Shown here in pieces: positions 56,369-64,000 of a stretch of DNA of 64,000 nucleotides. The number at the start of each line of letters is the position of its first letter. Position 1 is the first letter of the stretch. The stretch lies in the NCBI RefSeq assembly GCF_022230885.1, contig NZ_JAKGCT010000004.1:806001-870000 (forward strand), read 5' to 3'. Both the position numbers and the translations under genes were made by a program. Under the pieces are notes generated by a model that was not told where the DNA came from, ran no database searches, and saw only the letters and a program-made list of their open reading frames with translations. The DNA is from Paenalcaligenes niemegkensis. Its GTDB lineage: Bacteria; Pseudomonadota; Gammaproteobacteria; Burkholderiales; Burkholderiaceae_B.

Positions 56369-57469
56369 TTAAATCGTGAGTGATTCGTGAAGTGAAGCAA
56401 TGGCATCCACCGGATAGGTGGGTTCGCGAAGACGCGCGCCAGTACGTAGATCAAAGTTGTAGGCATGCTCAGGTGCCCACGTTAATCCGTAGCGCTGCCC
56501 GGCGATGAAGTTGTGTGCGGCTACCGTACGGACAATCAGTTTTTGCTGGTTGCGCAGTCGCACATAAACATAGGATTCAGCGCCCTGGAACTCTTGGTGC
56601 TCAACGACTACCGATACGGCGTTTCCGGAGTCGCCTTGCAGACGCAGGTTTTCAGGGCGGATACCGATGCTAACTGTGTGCGGCTGGTCAAAAGCTGTCC
56701 GATCCAGCCATAACGCCTTTGGCACCACGTCACTATGGATAAGCATCATGGGAGGACTGCCAATGAATTCGGCGCTGAATATACAACTGGGCTGCTCATA
56801 AAGATCTTGGGCCGTACCCTGTTGCGCTACCGTACCTTCACGCAGCAACACCACGTGATCGGCCATGCCCATGGCTTCGGTTTGATCATGCGTCACATAG
56901 ACAACGGTTAAACCCAGGCGCTGCTGCAGATCTCTGATTTCATGCCGTACCGAATGGCGCAGCTTGGCATCAAGGTTGGAAAGCGGCTCGTCCATCAGGC
57001 AGATGTCATGGCCCGAGACGATGCTGCGGGCCAAGGCGACTCGCTGTCGCTGGCCTCCGGATAGCTGCCCTGGCTTACGGTCGGCCAGTGTCTCCAGGTT
57101 GGTCAGCCGCAGCGCTTCGGCGAGCTTGCTCTTTTGCTCAGCCTTCGGTCGGCGACGGACCTGAAGACCGAAAAGAATATTGTCGCGTACCGACAGATGA
57201 GGGAATAAGGCATAGGATTGAAACACCATCGACAGCTGCCGCTTGGCTGGCTCGGCGCTGCTGACATCCTGGCCATTGATGAAGACCTGTCCGGAATCGG
57301 GACGCTCCAAGCCGGCGATCATGCGCAACAATGTGGATTTCCCACAGCCGGAAGGACCCAGCAGAGCAGTAAACCGGCCCTTTTGAATGCTTAAGCTAAT
57401 GTCCTTGATTACTTGCTGGTCGCCCCACGATTTACGCAGGTCACGAAGTTCGATTGCCACTGAAGTCAT
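56369..57469 (-). CDS. UgpC-like ABC ATP-binding protein
   Basis: 366 residues. Walker A LLGPSGCGKSTLLRMIAGL, signature LSGGQRQRVALARSIV, Walker B ICLMDEPLSNLDAKLR, H-loop YVTHDQTEAMGMADHVVLL, then a C-terminal OB-type regulatory domain (IGIRPENLRLQ). MalK/UgpC family. Its ATG overlaps the glpR stop by 4 bases. Confidence 0.92.
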   Translation of the reverse strand: MTSVAIELRDLRKSWGDQQVIKDISLSIQKGRFTALLGPSGCGKSTLLRMIAGLERPDSGQVFINGQDVSSAEPAKRQLSMVFQSYALFPHLSVRDNILFGLQVRRRPKAEQKSKLAEALRLTNLETLADRKPGQLSGGQRQRVALARSIVSGHDICLMDEPLSNLDAKLRHSVRHEIRDLQQRLGLTVVYVTHDQTEAMGMADHVVLLREGTVAQQGTAQDLYEQPSCIFSAEFIGSPPMMLIHSDVVPKALWLDRTAFDQPHTVSIGIRPENLRLQGDSGNAVSVVVEHQEFQGAESYVYVRLRNQQKLIVRTVAAHNFIAGQRYGLTWAPEHAYNFDLRTGARLREPTYPVDAIASLHESLTI

Positions 57470-58248
57470 GACGTAGCAGCCTCGGAAGCAATCACTATCT
57501 GTATACGGTCCGGAATAACGGCTTGGTACGCTGCTGGCAATACTTTTTCGCTGACGAGAATATCAACATCAGCGAGAGAGCCGCTACGTACAGGCGCCAG
57601 GCGGCCAAACTTGGAGTGATCAAGCACCAGAATACGTTGCCTGCAATTGCTACGCAGGGCACGATGGCAGTTTGCCTCATCCATGTCGAAATCAAGCAAA
57701 GCACCATCAGTGTCAAAGCCACCCTCACCCGAGATACCAAAGTCCGCCTTGAAATCAGAGAAGAGCTGCTCTGCTTCAGGCCCCAGTATTTCAGGGTTAG
57801 GCTGACGCAGCTGTCCGCCTGGTAACACGACCTTGTTACTGACATTTTGAGTCAGCGCCAATGCAGCACACAAATTATTGGTGACGACTGTTAAATCAGT
57901 GTGATCGGCCAGCGCCAAAGCCACTTGCTCTGGTGTAGTCCCAAAGCCAATCAGCAGGCTGGATCCTGACGGTATCAAGCTGGCAACCGCTGCACCAATT
58001 TGCGCCTTCGCATGCAAGTGAGAAATTCGCCGCGCATGGAAAGGTTCATTTAAATGGCGAATAACAGGCTCGGCCCCGCCGTGACGCCGCTTCAGCAGGT
58101 TCGCTTCGTACAAAAAATTCAGGTCACGGCGTATGGTTTGGGGAGTCACGCCGAAATGGAGTGCCAGGCTATCGACCGACACCATGCCGTTGACATTCAA
58201 CAACGAGACAATCCCGCCTTGTCGAGCGGATAAGTTCATTTCATTCAC
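57466..58248 (-). CDS. DeoR family regulator (GlpR-like)
   Basis: 260 residues. N-terminal helix-turn-helix MVSVDSLALHFGVTPQTIRR followed by DLNFLYEANLLKRRHGGAEP, the DeoR signature. C-terminal sugar-phosphate-binding domain has SGSSLLIGFGTTPEQVALAL, LTVVTNNLCAALAL and ISGEGGFDTDGALLDFDMDE. GlpR-like repressors respond to glycerol-3-phosphate. First gene of the operon with the importer and phoX; it may autoregulate and adjust the response to imported glycerol phosphate. Confidence 0.9.
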   Translation of the reverse strand: MNEMNLSARQGGIVSLLNVNGMVSVDSLALHFGVTPQTIRRDLNFLYEANLLKRRHGGAEPVIRHLNEPFHARRISHLHAKAQIGAAVASLIPSGSSLLIGFGTTPEQVALALADHTDLTVVTNNLCAALALTQNVSNKVVLPGGQLRQPNPEILGPEAEQLFSDFKADFGISGEGGFDTDGALLDFDMDEANCHRALRSNCRQRILVLDHSKFGRLAPVRSGSLADVDILVSEKVLPAAYQAVIPDRIQIVIASEAATS

Positions 58249-58312
58249 TCTTAATATTCATTCGAACAGTCAAGAGTGTAGAAAGAAGGGATTACATCGG
58301 CATGAAGCGCAT

Positions 58313-58330
58313 ATGAAAGTTAAATGACAG
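58313..58330 (-). promoter_or_regulatory. Pho box upstream of glpR-ugp-phoX operon
   Basis: On the minus strand CTGTCAT-TTAA-CTTTCAT: 7-4-7, one unit identical to the consensus CTGTCAT. It is correctly oriented, about 65 bp upstream of the glpR start. Strong prediction of PhoB activation of the whole operon. Confidence 0.75.
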
Positions 58331-58365
58331 AACATGCGAGCACAAATGCATAGCTATATTCAAGG

Positions 58366-58397
58366 CACAAAAAAACCCGCTACGCAGTAGCGGGTTA
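58366..58397 (-). terminator. Terminator of the DUF4168 gene
   Basis: Minus strand: AACCCGCTA-ctgcg-TAGCGGGTT followed by T5. Confidence 0.75.
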
Positions 58398-58488
58398 GAA
58401 ATGGCGCTTCCAGGGAAGGAGGCATCATGAAAATAAGCAGTAATCCAGACCAAGCCAATTGCCTTAGGCCAGACTGCAGAAAAAACTT

Positions 58489-58866
58489 CTACATCGATCC
58501 GACCATATCCTCGACTTGTTTGCGCAACTGAGGATCTTGCTGAACGGCCACACTGATGCCGTTATACTCTTGCACGCTCATGCCCGAACTTTCAACTTCG
58601 CTGACCATTTTCGAATCAGCTTCGGTGAGTATCTGCTGACGCGTGGCGTCATCCTGAGCTCCTTCAAGCTTAGGCTGGTATTCGGCAACGACGGTAGAGA
58701 CGCGTTTAGCGGCTTTAGCGTAATTATTCAGTTGCGCTGAATCAGGCTGGATCGCTTGTGGCGCAGGAGCCGGGGCTGCCGGGGCTGTCTGAGCCATTGC
58801 GATAGGGGCGCTTAAGCCTAAAGAAATAACGGCTGTGGCTAAAAACGCTTTGACAGATGAATTCAT
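58489..58866 (-). CDS. DUF4168 domain-containing exported protein
   Basis: 125 residues. Signal peptide FLATAVISLGLSAPIAMAQ, an Ala/Pro-rich linker (TAPAAPAPAPQAIQ), then the helical DUF4168 domain with LNNYAKAAKRVSTVVAEYQP and VQEYNGISVAVQQDPQLRKQ. Periplasmic protein of unknown function. Confidence 0.88.
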   Translation of the reverse strand: MNSSVKAFLATAVISLGLSAPIAMAQTAPAAPAPAPQAIQPDSAQLNNYAKAAKRVSTVVAEYQPKLEGAQDDATRQQILTEADSKMVSEVESSGMSVQEYNGISVAVQQDPQLRKQVEDMVGSM

Positions 58867-59110
58867 AAGCTAACTCTCCTAATCGTGATCGGTGATAGCT
58901 TCATCATGCGGGGAAGCGCCGCGGCCTTCAAGTTTCATTGTGTGAGTTCCTGTGTCTAGCTGCCACCCTTACACCCCCGCTTCACTAAAGACAAAGTATC
59001 ATTAGCTGTGCGCCTAGCGCCGTCCCGGGCATCGGTCCTGGCACCTGGCCCCTCTTTTTATTTTGTATCAGGCATTTACCATTACCCCCTCTTTTACTGA
59101 TTTATCACTC

Positions 59111-59332
59111 ATGAAAGCCTCTGACCTGGAACGTCTCGTAGAGTTAAAGATGCCTTTTGGCAAATACGAGGATCGACTGATTGCCGATCTTCCCGGCCAT
59201 TACCTGGCCTGGTTTGCCCGCAATGGGTTTCCTAAAGGTGAGATAGGTACCCTGCTTGCCCTGATGTACGAGCTGGATCATAACGATTTACGCGCCCTGC
59301 TTGACCCGTTACGGCGCTTCCCGCCTGACTAG
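59111..59332 (+). CDS. DUF3820 family protein
   Basis: 73 residues from ATG 59111 (upstream in-frame ATG at 59063 less likely). LKMPFGKYEDRLIADLPGHY followed by LAWFARNGFPKGEIGTLLAL is the DUF3820 core (MPFGKYxGxxLxDLPxxYLxWF). The family is labelled putative quorum-sensing-regulated virulence factor, with little direct evidence. Confidence 0.88.
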   Translation: MKASDLERLVELKMPFGKYEDRLIADLPGHYLAWFARNGFPKGEIGTLLALMYELDHNDLRALLDPLRRFPPD

Positions 59333-59420
59333 TCCATTATGGGCTATCGTAGCGATCAGACGGTTACTCGTGCCCATGACAAGCTGAATATAACTCTATT
59401 ATTTAACGCGCCTTCTATAC

Positions 59421-60631
59421 ATGACTCACCCTTCGCCCTCCCCGTCTCCTGCTGCGCCGCCCACAGCCTCATGGTTTCAGCTTTCCCATCTCAGCTCCGG
59501 ATTCATTGCCGTGCTGGTGGGCTATAGCAGTTCGGTGGCCATCATTTTTCAAGCAGCCCATGCCGCCGGCGCCACACCTGAACAGCTAAACTCGTGGATG
59601 TGGGCGCTAGGTATAGGGATGGGCTTGAGCTGTATCATACCGTCACTTATTTTCCGCGCACCGATCTTGACCGCGTGGTCAACGCCCGGCGCCGCCTTGT
59701 TGGCGACCAGCTTGCAAGGCTTAAGTATGGAACAAGCTATAGGCATCTTTGTTTTTAGCTCAGCACTCATTGCCCTGACTGGCATTACAGGCTGGTTTCA
59801 GAAGATTATGCAAGTCGTGCCCCGGCATATTGCTTCAGCTATGCTGGCAGGCGTTTTGTTGCATTTTGGCCTGGGTCTTTTTAGCTCGATGCAGAGCCAG
59901 TGGGCCATGAGCCTGAGTATGCTGGCAGCTTTTCTGCTCAGCCGCCTGCTTATGCCCCGCTACGCCGTATTATTGGCGCTTGCTGTGGGTATCAGTTATG
60001 CGTTTTTCAGCAATCAACTGCACCTCGAATTGCTTAACTGGACACCTGCCGTTCCTGTCTTCATGTCTCCCGAATTCAAGCTGGAGGCACTGCTAGGGGT
60101 AGGCATTCCCCTGTTCATGGTCACTATGACCTCGCAAAACATCCCGGGTCTGGCCGTTTTACGGGCTAATGGCTATCAAACTCCGGCCAATCCCCTGATC
60201 GCAGGTACCGGCGTTTTAGGCGTCATCTTAGCTCCTTTGGGGGATTCTCCTTTAATCTGGCTGCCATAACAGCCGCTCTTTGCATGACACCCGATGCAGA
60301 CCCAGATCCGGCACAGCGCTTTAAAGCAGGCGTATGGGCAGGTATTTTTTATTTGCTGACGGGCTTTTTTGGGGCCACCGTCGTGGGCTTGTTTAGCGCC
60401 TTTCCTGTAGAACTGGTTGCCAGCATTGCGGGCATTGCCTTGTTAGGCACAATTGCTACTTCCCTGCATACTGCCCTTGATGAATCCGCCGGACGCGAGG
60501 CCGCCCTGATTACCTTTTTGTGTACAGCCTCCGGGCTGGCACTCTTTAATATCGGCAGTGCGTTCTGGGGGCTATTACTTGGAATGCTGCTGCACCACTT
60601 TGGGCACTGGCAGCAGAAGCGGCATAGCTAG
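59421..60631 (+). CDS. benE: BenE family benzoate/H+ symporter-like transporter (frame broken)
   Basis: One G missing from the G5 run at 60239-60243; repaired it encodes 403 residues with about 12 helices. GFIAVLVGYSSSVAIIFQAA at the start, APILTAWSTPGAALL, and TMTSQNIPGLAVLRANGYQT match BenE; the rejoined ILAPLGGFSFNLAAITAALC is a BenE hallmark. It may import benzoate or a related aromatic acid, but no benzoate-degradation genes are nearby. Confidence 0.87.
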
Positions 60632-60730
60632 AGAGCGGTGACAGGCTACCCTTATACACGCATTGATACGCAATGTAGGCAGCGCCTTATGCCAAGCTAG
60701 AGATTCTTCATCATTCACAGGAGTCACACT

Positions 60731-60913
60731 ATGCCTGCCGAATCTAAAGCCCAGCAAAAAGCAGCTGGAATGGCGCTCGCAGCCAAACGTAAAGAAATCA
60801 AAGTAGGCGAACTGCAGGGTGCTGCCAAGGACATGTATGAGTCTATGACCGCAAAGGAACTCGAGGACTTTGCCGCAACCTCACATGACCACCTGCCCGA
60901 ACACAAAGATTAA
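60731..60913 (+). CDS. DUF3008 family protein
   Basis: 60 residues: SKAQQKAAGMALAAKRKEIK, VGELQGAAKDMYESMTAKEL and EDFAATSHDHLPEHKD. Full-length match to the small basic DUF3008 family, function unknown; the Lys-rich N-terminus and acidic end are typical. ATG 60731 has AGGAG upstream. Confidence 0.9.
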   Translation: MPAESKAQQKAAGMALAAKRKEIKVGELQGAAKDMYESMTAKELEDFAATSHDHLPEHKD

Positions 60914-60917
60914 CCGA

Positions 60918-61679
60918 CTACAGAAATGCCCGTAACGTGACGCCTTTTTTCTCAAGGGCGTCACGAATTGCGGCAGCAAAGGCGGGTGCATTCGGGTTGT
61001 CTCCGTGAATGCACAAGGTGTCGGCATGTATAGGTATTTGATCGCCGTGAAGCGTGTTGACGGTAGACTCAGTTACCATGCGCAGCACTTGTGCAATAGC
61101 TGCCTCGATATCTACGATCAAGGCGCCGGGCTGATTGCGCGGGGTAAGCGTGCCGTCTCGTTGATAACTGCGATCAGCAAACACTTCTTCAGCCACCCGC
61201 AGGCCCATATTACGGCCAGCCTTAAGCTGCTGGCTTCCAGCAAGTGCATATAAAATCAGACTTGAATCGATATCGTGCACAGCCTGGGCTACCGCTTGGG
61301 CATACTGTGATTCGTGTGATGCCATATGATAAAGTGCACCGTGCGCCTTGACATGATGAATCCTGGCCCCCTGCGACGCTGCCACCGCCTGTAGCGCTCC
61401 GACTTGCACGACTACGATGTCATAGACCTGCTCGGCAGTTAAGGCCATTTCACGTCGACCAAAGCCCATCAGGTCGGGCAACGACGGATGCGCTCCCAGC
61501 GCCACACCATGACGAATAGCCGACGCCACAGTACGGCGCATGACGCCCGGATCGCCAGCGTGGTAGCCACAAGCAATATTTGCCGAGGTTATCAGGGGCA
61601 ATACAGCCTCATCATTGCCCATAGTCCAGGCCCCGTAACTTTCGCCCAGATCGCAATTAAGATCTAAAAATAAGCTCAT
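60918..61679 (-). CDS. pxpA: 5-oxoprolinase subunit A (PxpA, LamB/YcsF family)
   Basis: 253 residues from ATG 61679 (in-frame start at 61715 would add 12). DLNCDLGESYGAWTMGNDEA at the N-terminus, SANIACGYHAGDPGVMRRTV, and VKAHGALYHMASHESQYAQA are PxpA hallmarks with metal-binding Asp and His. It works with PxpB and PxpC to hydrolyse 5-oxoproline to glutamate; those partners are not in the window. It follows the NCS2 permease gene by about 70 bp in the same direction. Confidence 0.92.
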   Translation of the reverse strand: MSLFLDLNCDLGESYGAWTMGNDEAVLPLITSANIACGYHAGDPGVMRRTVASAIRHGVALGAHPSLPDLMGFGRREMALTAEQVYDIVVVQVGALQAVAASQGARIHHVKAHGALYHMASHESQYAQAVAQAVHDIDSSLILYALAGSQQLKAGRNMGLRVAEEVFADRSYQRDGTLTPRNQPGALIVDIEAAIAQVLRMVTESTVNTLHGDQIPIHADTLCIHGDNPNAPAFAAAIRDALEKKGVTLRAFL

Positions 61680-61749
61680 CGATTCGCCCTGCCTTAGCTT
61701 GATCAGTAAAACCAACAGATGAGCCCAGTGTACCGTTAAACACCACCAG

Positions 61750-63123
61750 CTAAATAGCCCAACCGCCTATATAGAACACTGCCAAAGACAGAGCAATGGC
61801 GACCGTACCAAAATTCAGTTTCCGGCTTTCGCCTGCCACCACCCGACCGATCACCAATGTGCAAAAGCCGATCATAATGCCGGTGACAATGTTGCAAGTC
61901 AGCACGATAAACACGGCACACACCATGCCCGACAAGGCATCAACTTTGTCGTTAAGATCTAGCTGCGTCACATTGCTGAGCATAAGCAGGCCCACATACA
62001 TCAAGGCAGGAGCTGTAGCATAGCTGGGTACCAAGGCTGCCAGCGGTGATAAAAACACCATCACTAAAAAGAGCGATCCGACTACCACAGTCGACAACCC
62101 GGTTCGCGCTCCCGCTGCCACGCCTGCTGCCGACTCTATATAGGCCGCAGCAGGTGAACCTCCTAGTCCTGAGGCGACTATGGACATGGCCGAGTCGGTG
62201 GTCAAGGCGCGATCGCCGTTGATAATCTGGCCTTCGGAGTCCAGCTGTTTTGCTTGCGCAGCAACGGCACGTATGGTGCCAGTCGCGTCAAATACGGCGG
62301 TCATTACCAGCGCCAGAACACTGGGAAGCACCAATAAATTCAGTGCACCCATGATGTCTATATGATGTACGCCCCCGGTAATCTTTGCCAGGGACGGCAT
62401 GGCCATCACACCGCCATATTGCACTTGCGGATCGAAGATTACGCCAAACACCGACAACGCTACGATGACCAGCAGAATACCACCAGGCACTCCGCGACGT
62501 TCAAGTCCAAAAATAACCGCCAGTCCAAGCAAGCTTAGCAAAGACGGCAATGCTGTGATGTCGCCCAACGTCACCGGTAAGCCAGGAGCCGGATTCTTGA
62601 TCACCAGGCCAATGCTGTTCACCGCAATTAAGAACAAGAACAGCCCAATGCCTATACCCGTACCCTGAGCCACCCCCGCAGGCAAATTGCGTAAAATCCA
62701 GCGACGTACACCAGTGGCTGAGATCAGGGTAAAGATCACCCCCATCAAGAAGATGGCACCCAGGGCTACACCAGTGCTCAACCCTTTGCCCAGCACCAGA
62801 TCAAAAGCGGTAAAAGCCGTAAGCGAGATGGCACAGCCGACCGCAATGGGCAACTTGGCCCAGAAGCCCATAATCAGCGAGCCAATGGCGCTGGTGAAAC
62901 AGACCGCTAAAAATACCGTACCGGTATCAAAACCAGCCTGGCCCAGCATATTCGGCACAACGAAAACCGAATACACCATCGCTAAAAAGGTAGTGACGCC
63001 CCCTATTACCTCTTGGCGCACTGAGCTGCCGTTTTCCTGTAGCTTAAAATAATTCTGCATCCATGAGCTGTTCGAACGCGGCTCGGCCAAAGAGGGGGAT
63101 GCCTTCACATGGGCTTGGGTCAT
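61750..63123 (-). CDS. NCS2 family purine permease (AzgA-like)
   Basis: 457 residues from ATG 63123 (GGAGA 7 bases upstream; in-frame start at 63153 less likely). [20 protein letters not shown] is the AzgA-type start, and [20 protein letters not shown] is the NCS2 substrate-binding segment. About 13-14 helices. Transports guanine/hypoxanthine/adenine or a related compound; linkage with pxpA could suggest another ring amide (inference). Confidence 0.9.
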   Translation of the reverse strand: MTQAHVKASPSLAEPRSNSSWMQNYFKLQENGSSVRQEVIGGVTTFLAMVYSVFVVPNMLGQAGFDTGTVFLAVCFTSAIGSLIMGFWAKLPIAVGCAISLTAFTAFDLVLGKGLSTGVALGAIFLMGVIFTLISATGVRRWILRNLPAGVAQGTGIGIGLFLFLIAVNSIGLVIKNPAPGLPVTLGDITALPSLLSLLGLAVIFGLERRGVPGGILLVIVALSVFGVIFDPQVQYGGVMAMPSLAKITGGVHHIDIMGALNLLVLPSVLALVMTAVFDATGTIRAVAAQAKQLDSEGQIINGDRALTTDSAMSIVASGLGGSPAAAYIESAAGVAAGARTGLSTVVVGSLFLVMVFLSPLAALVPSYATAPALMYVGLLMLSNVTQLDLNDKVDALSGMVCAVFIVLTCNIVTGIMIGFCTLVIGRVVAGESRKLNFGTVAIALSLAVFYIGGWAI

Positions 63124-63458
63124 TTTGCTGTCTCCGTGGATGCGTTTCGTCAACCTAAGCGCTGTGCAAGACGGCCTAAATAACGGAGTGCCATTTTTAC
63201 CAGGATTCGAAACGCCTATTTCGTGTTATGAATAATTAGTGCTGCTTCATTGTAAAAATGGAGACTGGATTGACCTGGATCACTTCATGATGAGCGTTAT
63301 CAAATGTGTGTGATGTGCCGGATACAAAAAAGGCACTACTCTTTTAACTGAATAGTGCCAACCTATTGTTTTATCTGCTATTTACTTGAATTAAAAAAAT
63401 TAAAAACCAGTCATTTACCCGACATTCAACAGCTTGCCATACTACCTAGGATTTATAC
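63124..63458. other. Spacer between NCS2 permease and LysR gene
   Basis: 335 bp that presumably hold the permease promoter and the terminator of the LysR gene. No gene is seen. Confidence 0.4.
63324..63354 (-). terminator. Terminator of the LysR gene
   Basis: Minus strand: GGCACTA-ttcagttaaaagag-TAGTGCC followed by T6. Confidence 0.7.
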
Positions 63459-64000
63459 TTAGTCAGTGCTGGATTCCTCTTCCTCAGGCGCAGTACGCTT
63501 CAGCAACGCATTAGCAACCTCGGCAATGCGGCGACGCAGCCAAATGACATCCAAAGCCTTATGCGAACGGCGGTGCCACAGCTGATAAAAGCGCATCGGA
63601 GGAAACTCAAAAGGCGACGGCAAGACGGTAATGGGCAAATAATTGGCATAGTGCTGAGCGAATTGACGGCCGGTCGTAAAAACCATATCGGTACGCATCA
63701 GCACATAAGGCACCAAACCAAAATAAGGTACCGCCATCTGTACTTTACGGCGTAACCCCTGCTCAGCCAGACAGCCATCAATAAAATTTTTACGCTGTGC
63801 TATATAAGGCGTGGGAGCCAGGTGGGGCAACTCGAGAAAATGCTTCAAACTGATCCCGCGCTCGGCCAGGGGATGATGCGAACCCAGCATACAGACTACT
63901 TCGTCATCGAACAGCCGCGACATATGCAATTGCTGAGGCGGTTCAAGCCAGTTAGCGATGACCACGTCCAAGGTGCCCTCTTCAAGCAAGGCTGCATAAT
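63459..64000 (-). CDS. LysR family regulator, C-terminal part (cut by window end)
   Basis: The frame is open to the right edge; 180 residues of the effector-binding domain are visible (LEEGTLDVVIANWLEPPQQL, HPLAERGISLKHFLELPHLA, VLMRTDMVFTTGRQFAQHYA). This matches the substrate-binding fold of LysR regulators of the NodD/LeuO-like group (MRFYQLWHRRSHKALDVIWL near the end). The DNA-binding helix-turn-helix lies beyond the window. It may regulate the NCS2/pxpA genes next door (position only). Confidence 0.87.
   Translation of the reverse strand, partial: YAALLEEGTLDVVIANWLEPPQQLHMSRLFDDEVVCMLGSHHPLAERGISLKHFLELPHLAPTPYIAQRKNFIDGCLAEQGLRRKVQMAVPYFGLVPYVLMRTDMVFTTGRQFAQHYANYLPITVLPSPFEFPPMRFYQLWHRRSHKALDVIWLRRRIAEVANALLKRTAPEEEESSTD

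Overview
The window looks like a chromosomal segment of a betaproteobacterium of the family Alcaligenaceae (Alcaligenes/Pusillimonas-like). This is inferred from gene content (DUF3008, YnfA, DUF4168, NCS2/PxpA, many solute-binding-protein transporters), moderate GC and gene style; no rRNA or species marker is present. About 55 genes are supported, with one tRNA (Ile2, CAU). No insertion sequence, prophage or CRISPR array was found.

Layout. 1-8.6 kb (minus strand): a two-partner-secretion/TonB cluster: TpsB transporter, DUF2341-LamG-ExbB fusion, ExbD, TonB, Porin_5-type porin, periplasmic coiled-coil protein, YbjN protein and a truncated gene at the window edge. It resembles the phosphate-starvation pdt locus of Pseudomonas aeruginosa and is bracketed by PhoB-box-like repeats (1711, 8730, 8876). 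The last of these precedes a small secreted protein on the plus strand. 9.5-12.5 kb: quinone oxidoreductase, Ada-like repair protein, AraC regulator. 12.7-17.1 kb: an operon of AhpD-like protein, acyl-CoA-dehydrogenase-like protein and a nitrate/sulfonate-type ABC importer. 17-25.8 kb: DJ-1 protein, twin lipoproteins, MFS pump, then a gene-poor AT-rich zone with a possible small RNA, five copies of a 36-bp repeat, a PACE efflux protein and a DUF697-like protein, followed by DMT and lipocalin genes and a repeat-rich spacer. 26-29 kb: cstA, cory-CC-star and arsA-type ATPase. 29-35 kb: tRNA-Ile2, then a Mokosh type II-like helicase-PLD protein with an adjacent membrane-anchored protein. 35-51 kb: housekeeping and accessory genes including a possibly Fur-controlled five-gene branched-chain-amino-acid-type importer and two near-identical cold-shock genes. 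51-58 kb: glpR-like regulator, ugpCBAE-like importer and phoX, with a strong Pho box in front. 58.5-64 kb: DUF4168, DUF3820, BenE, DUF3008, PxpA, NCS2 permease and a truncated LysR gene.

Two themes stand out. First, phosphate starvation: two separate loci carry Pho-box-like sites. Second, at least 19 single-base frameshifts lie in about 18 otherwise intact genes, mostly in short homopolymer runs and mostly deletions. Repairing one base restores full-length family members every time, so these are most likely sequencing or assembly errors rather than pseudogenes. I therefore annotate the reconstructed full-length genes and state where each frame breaks.
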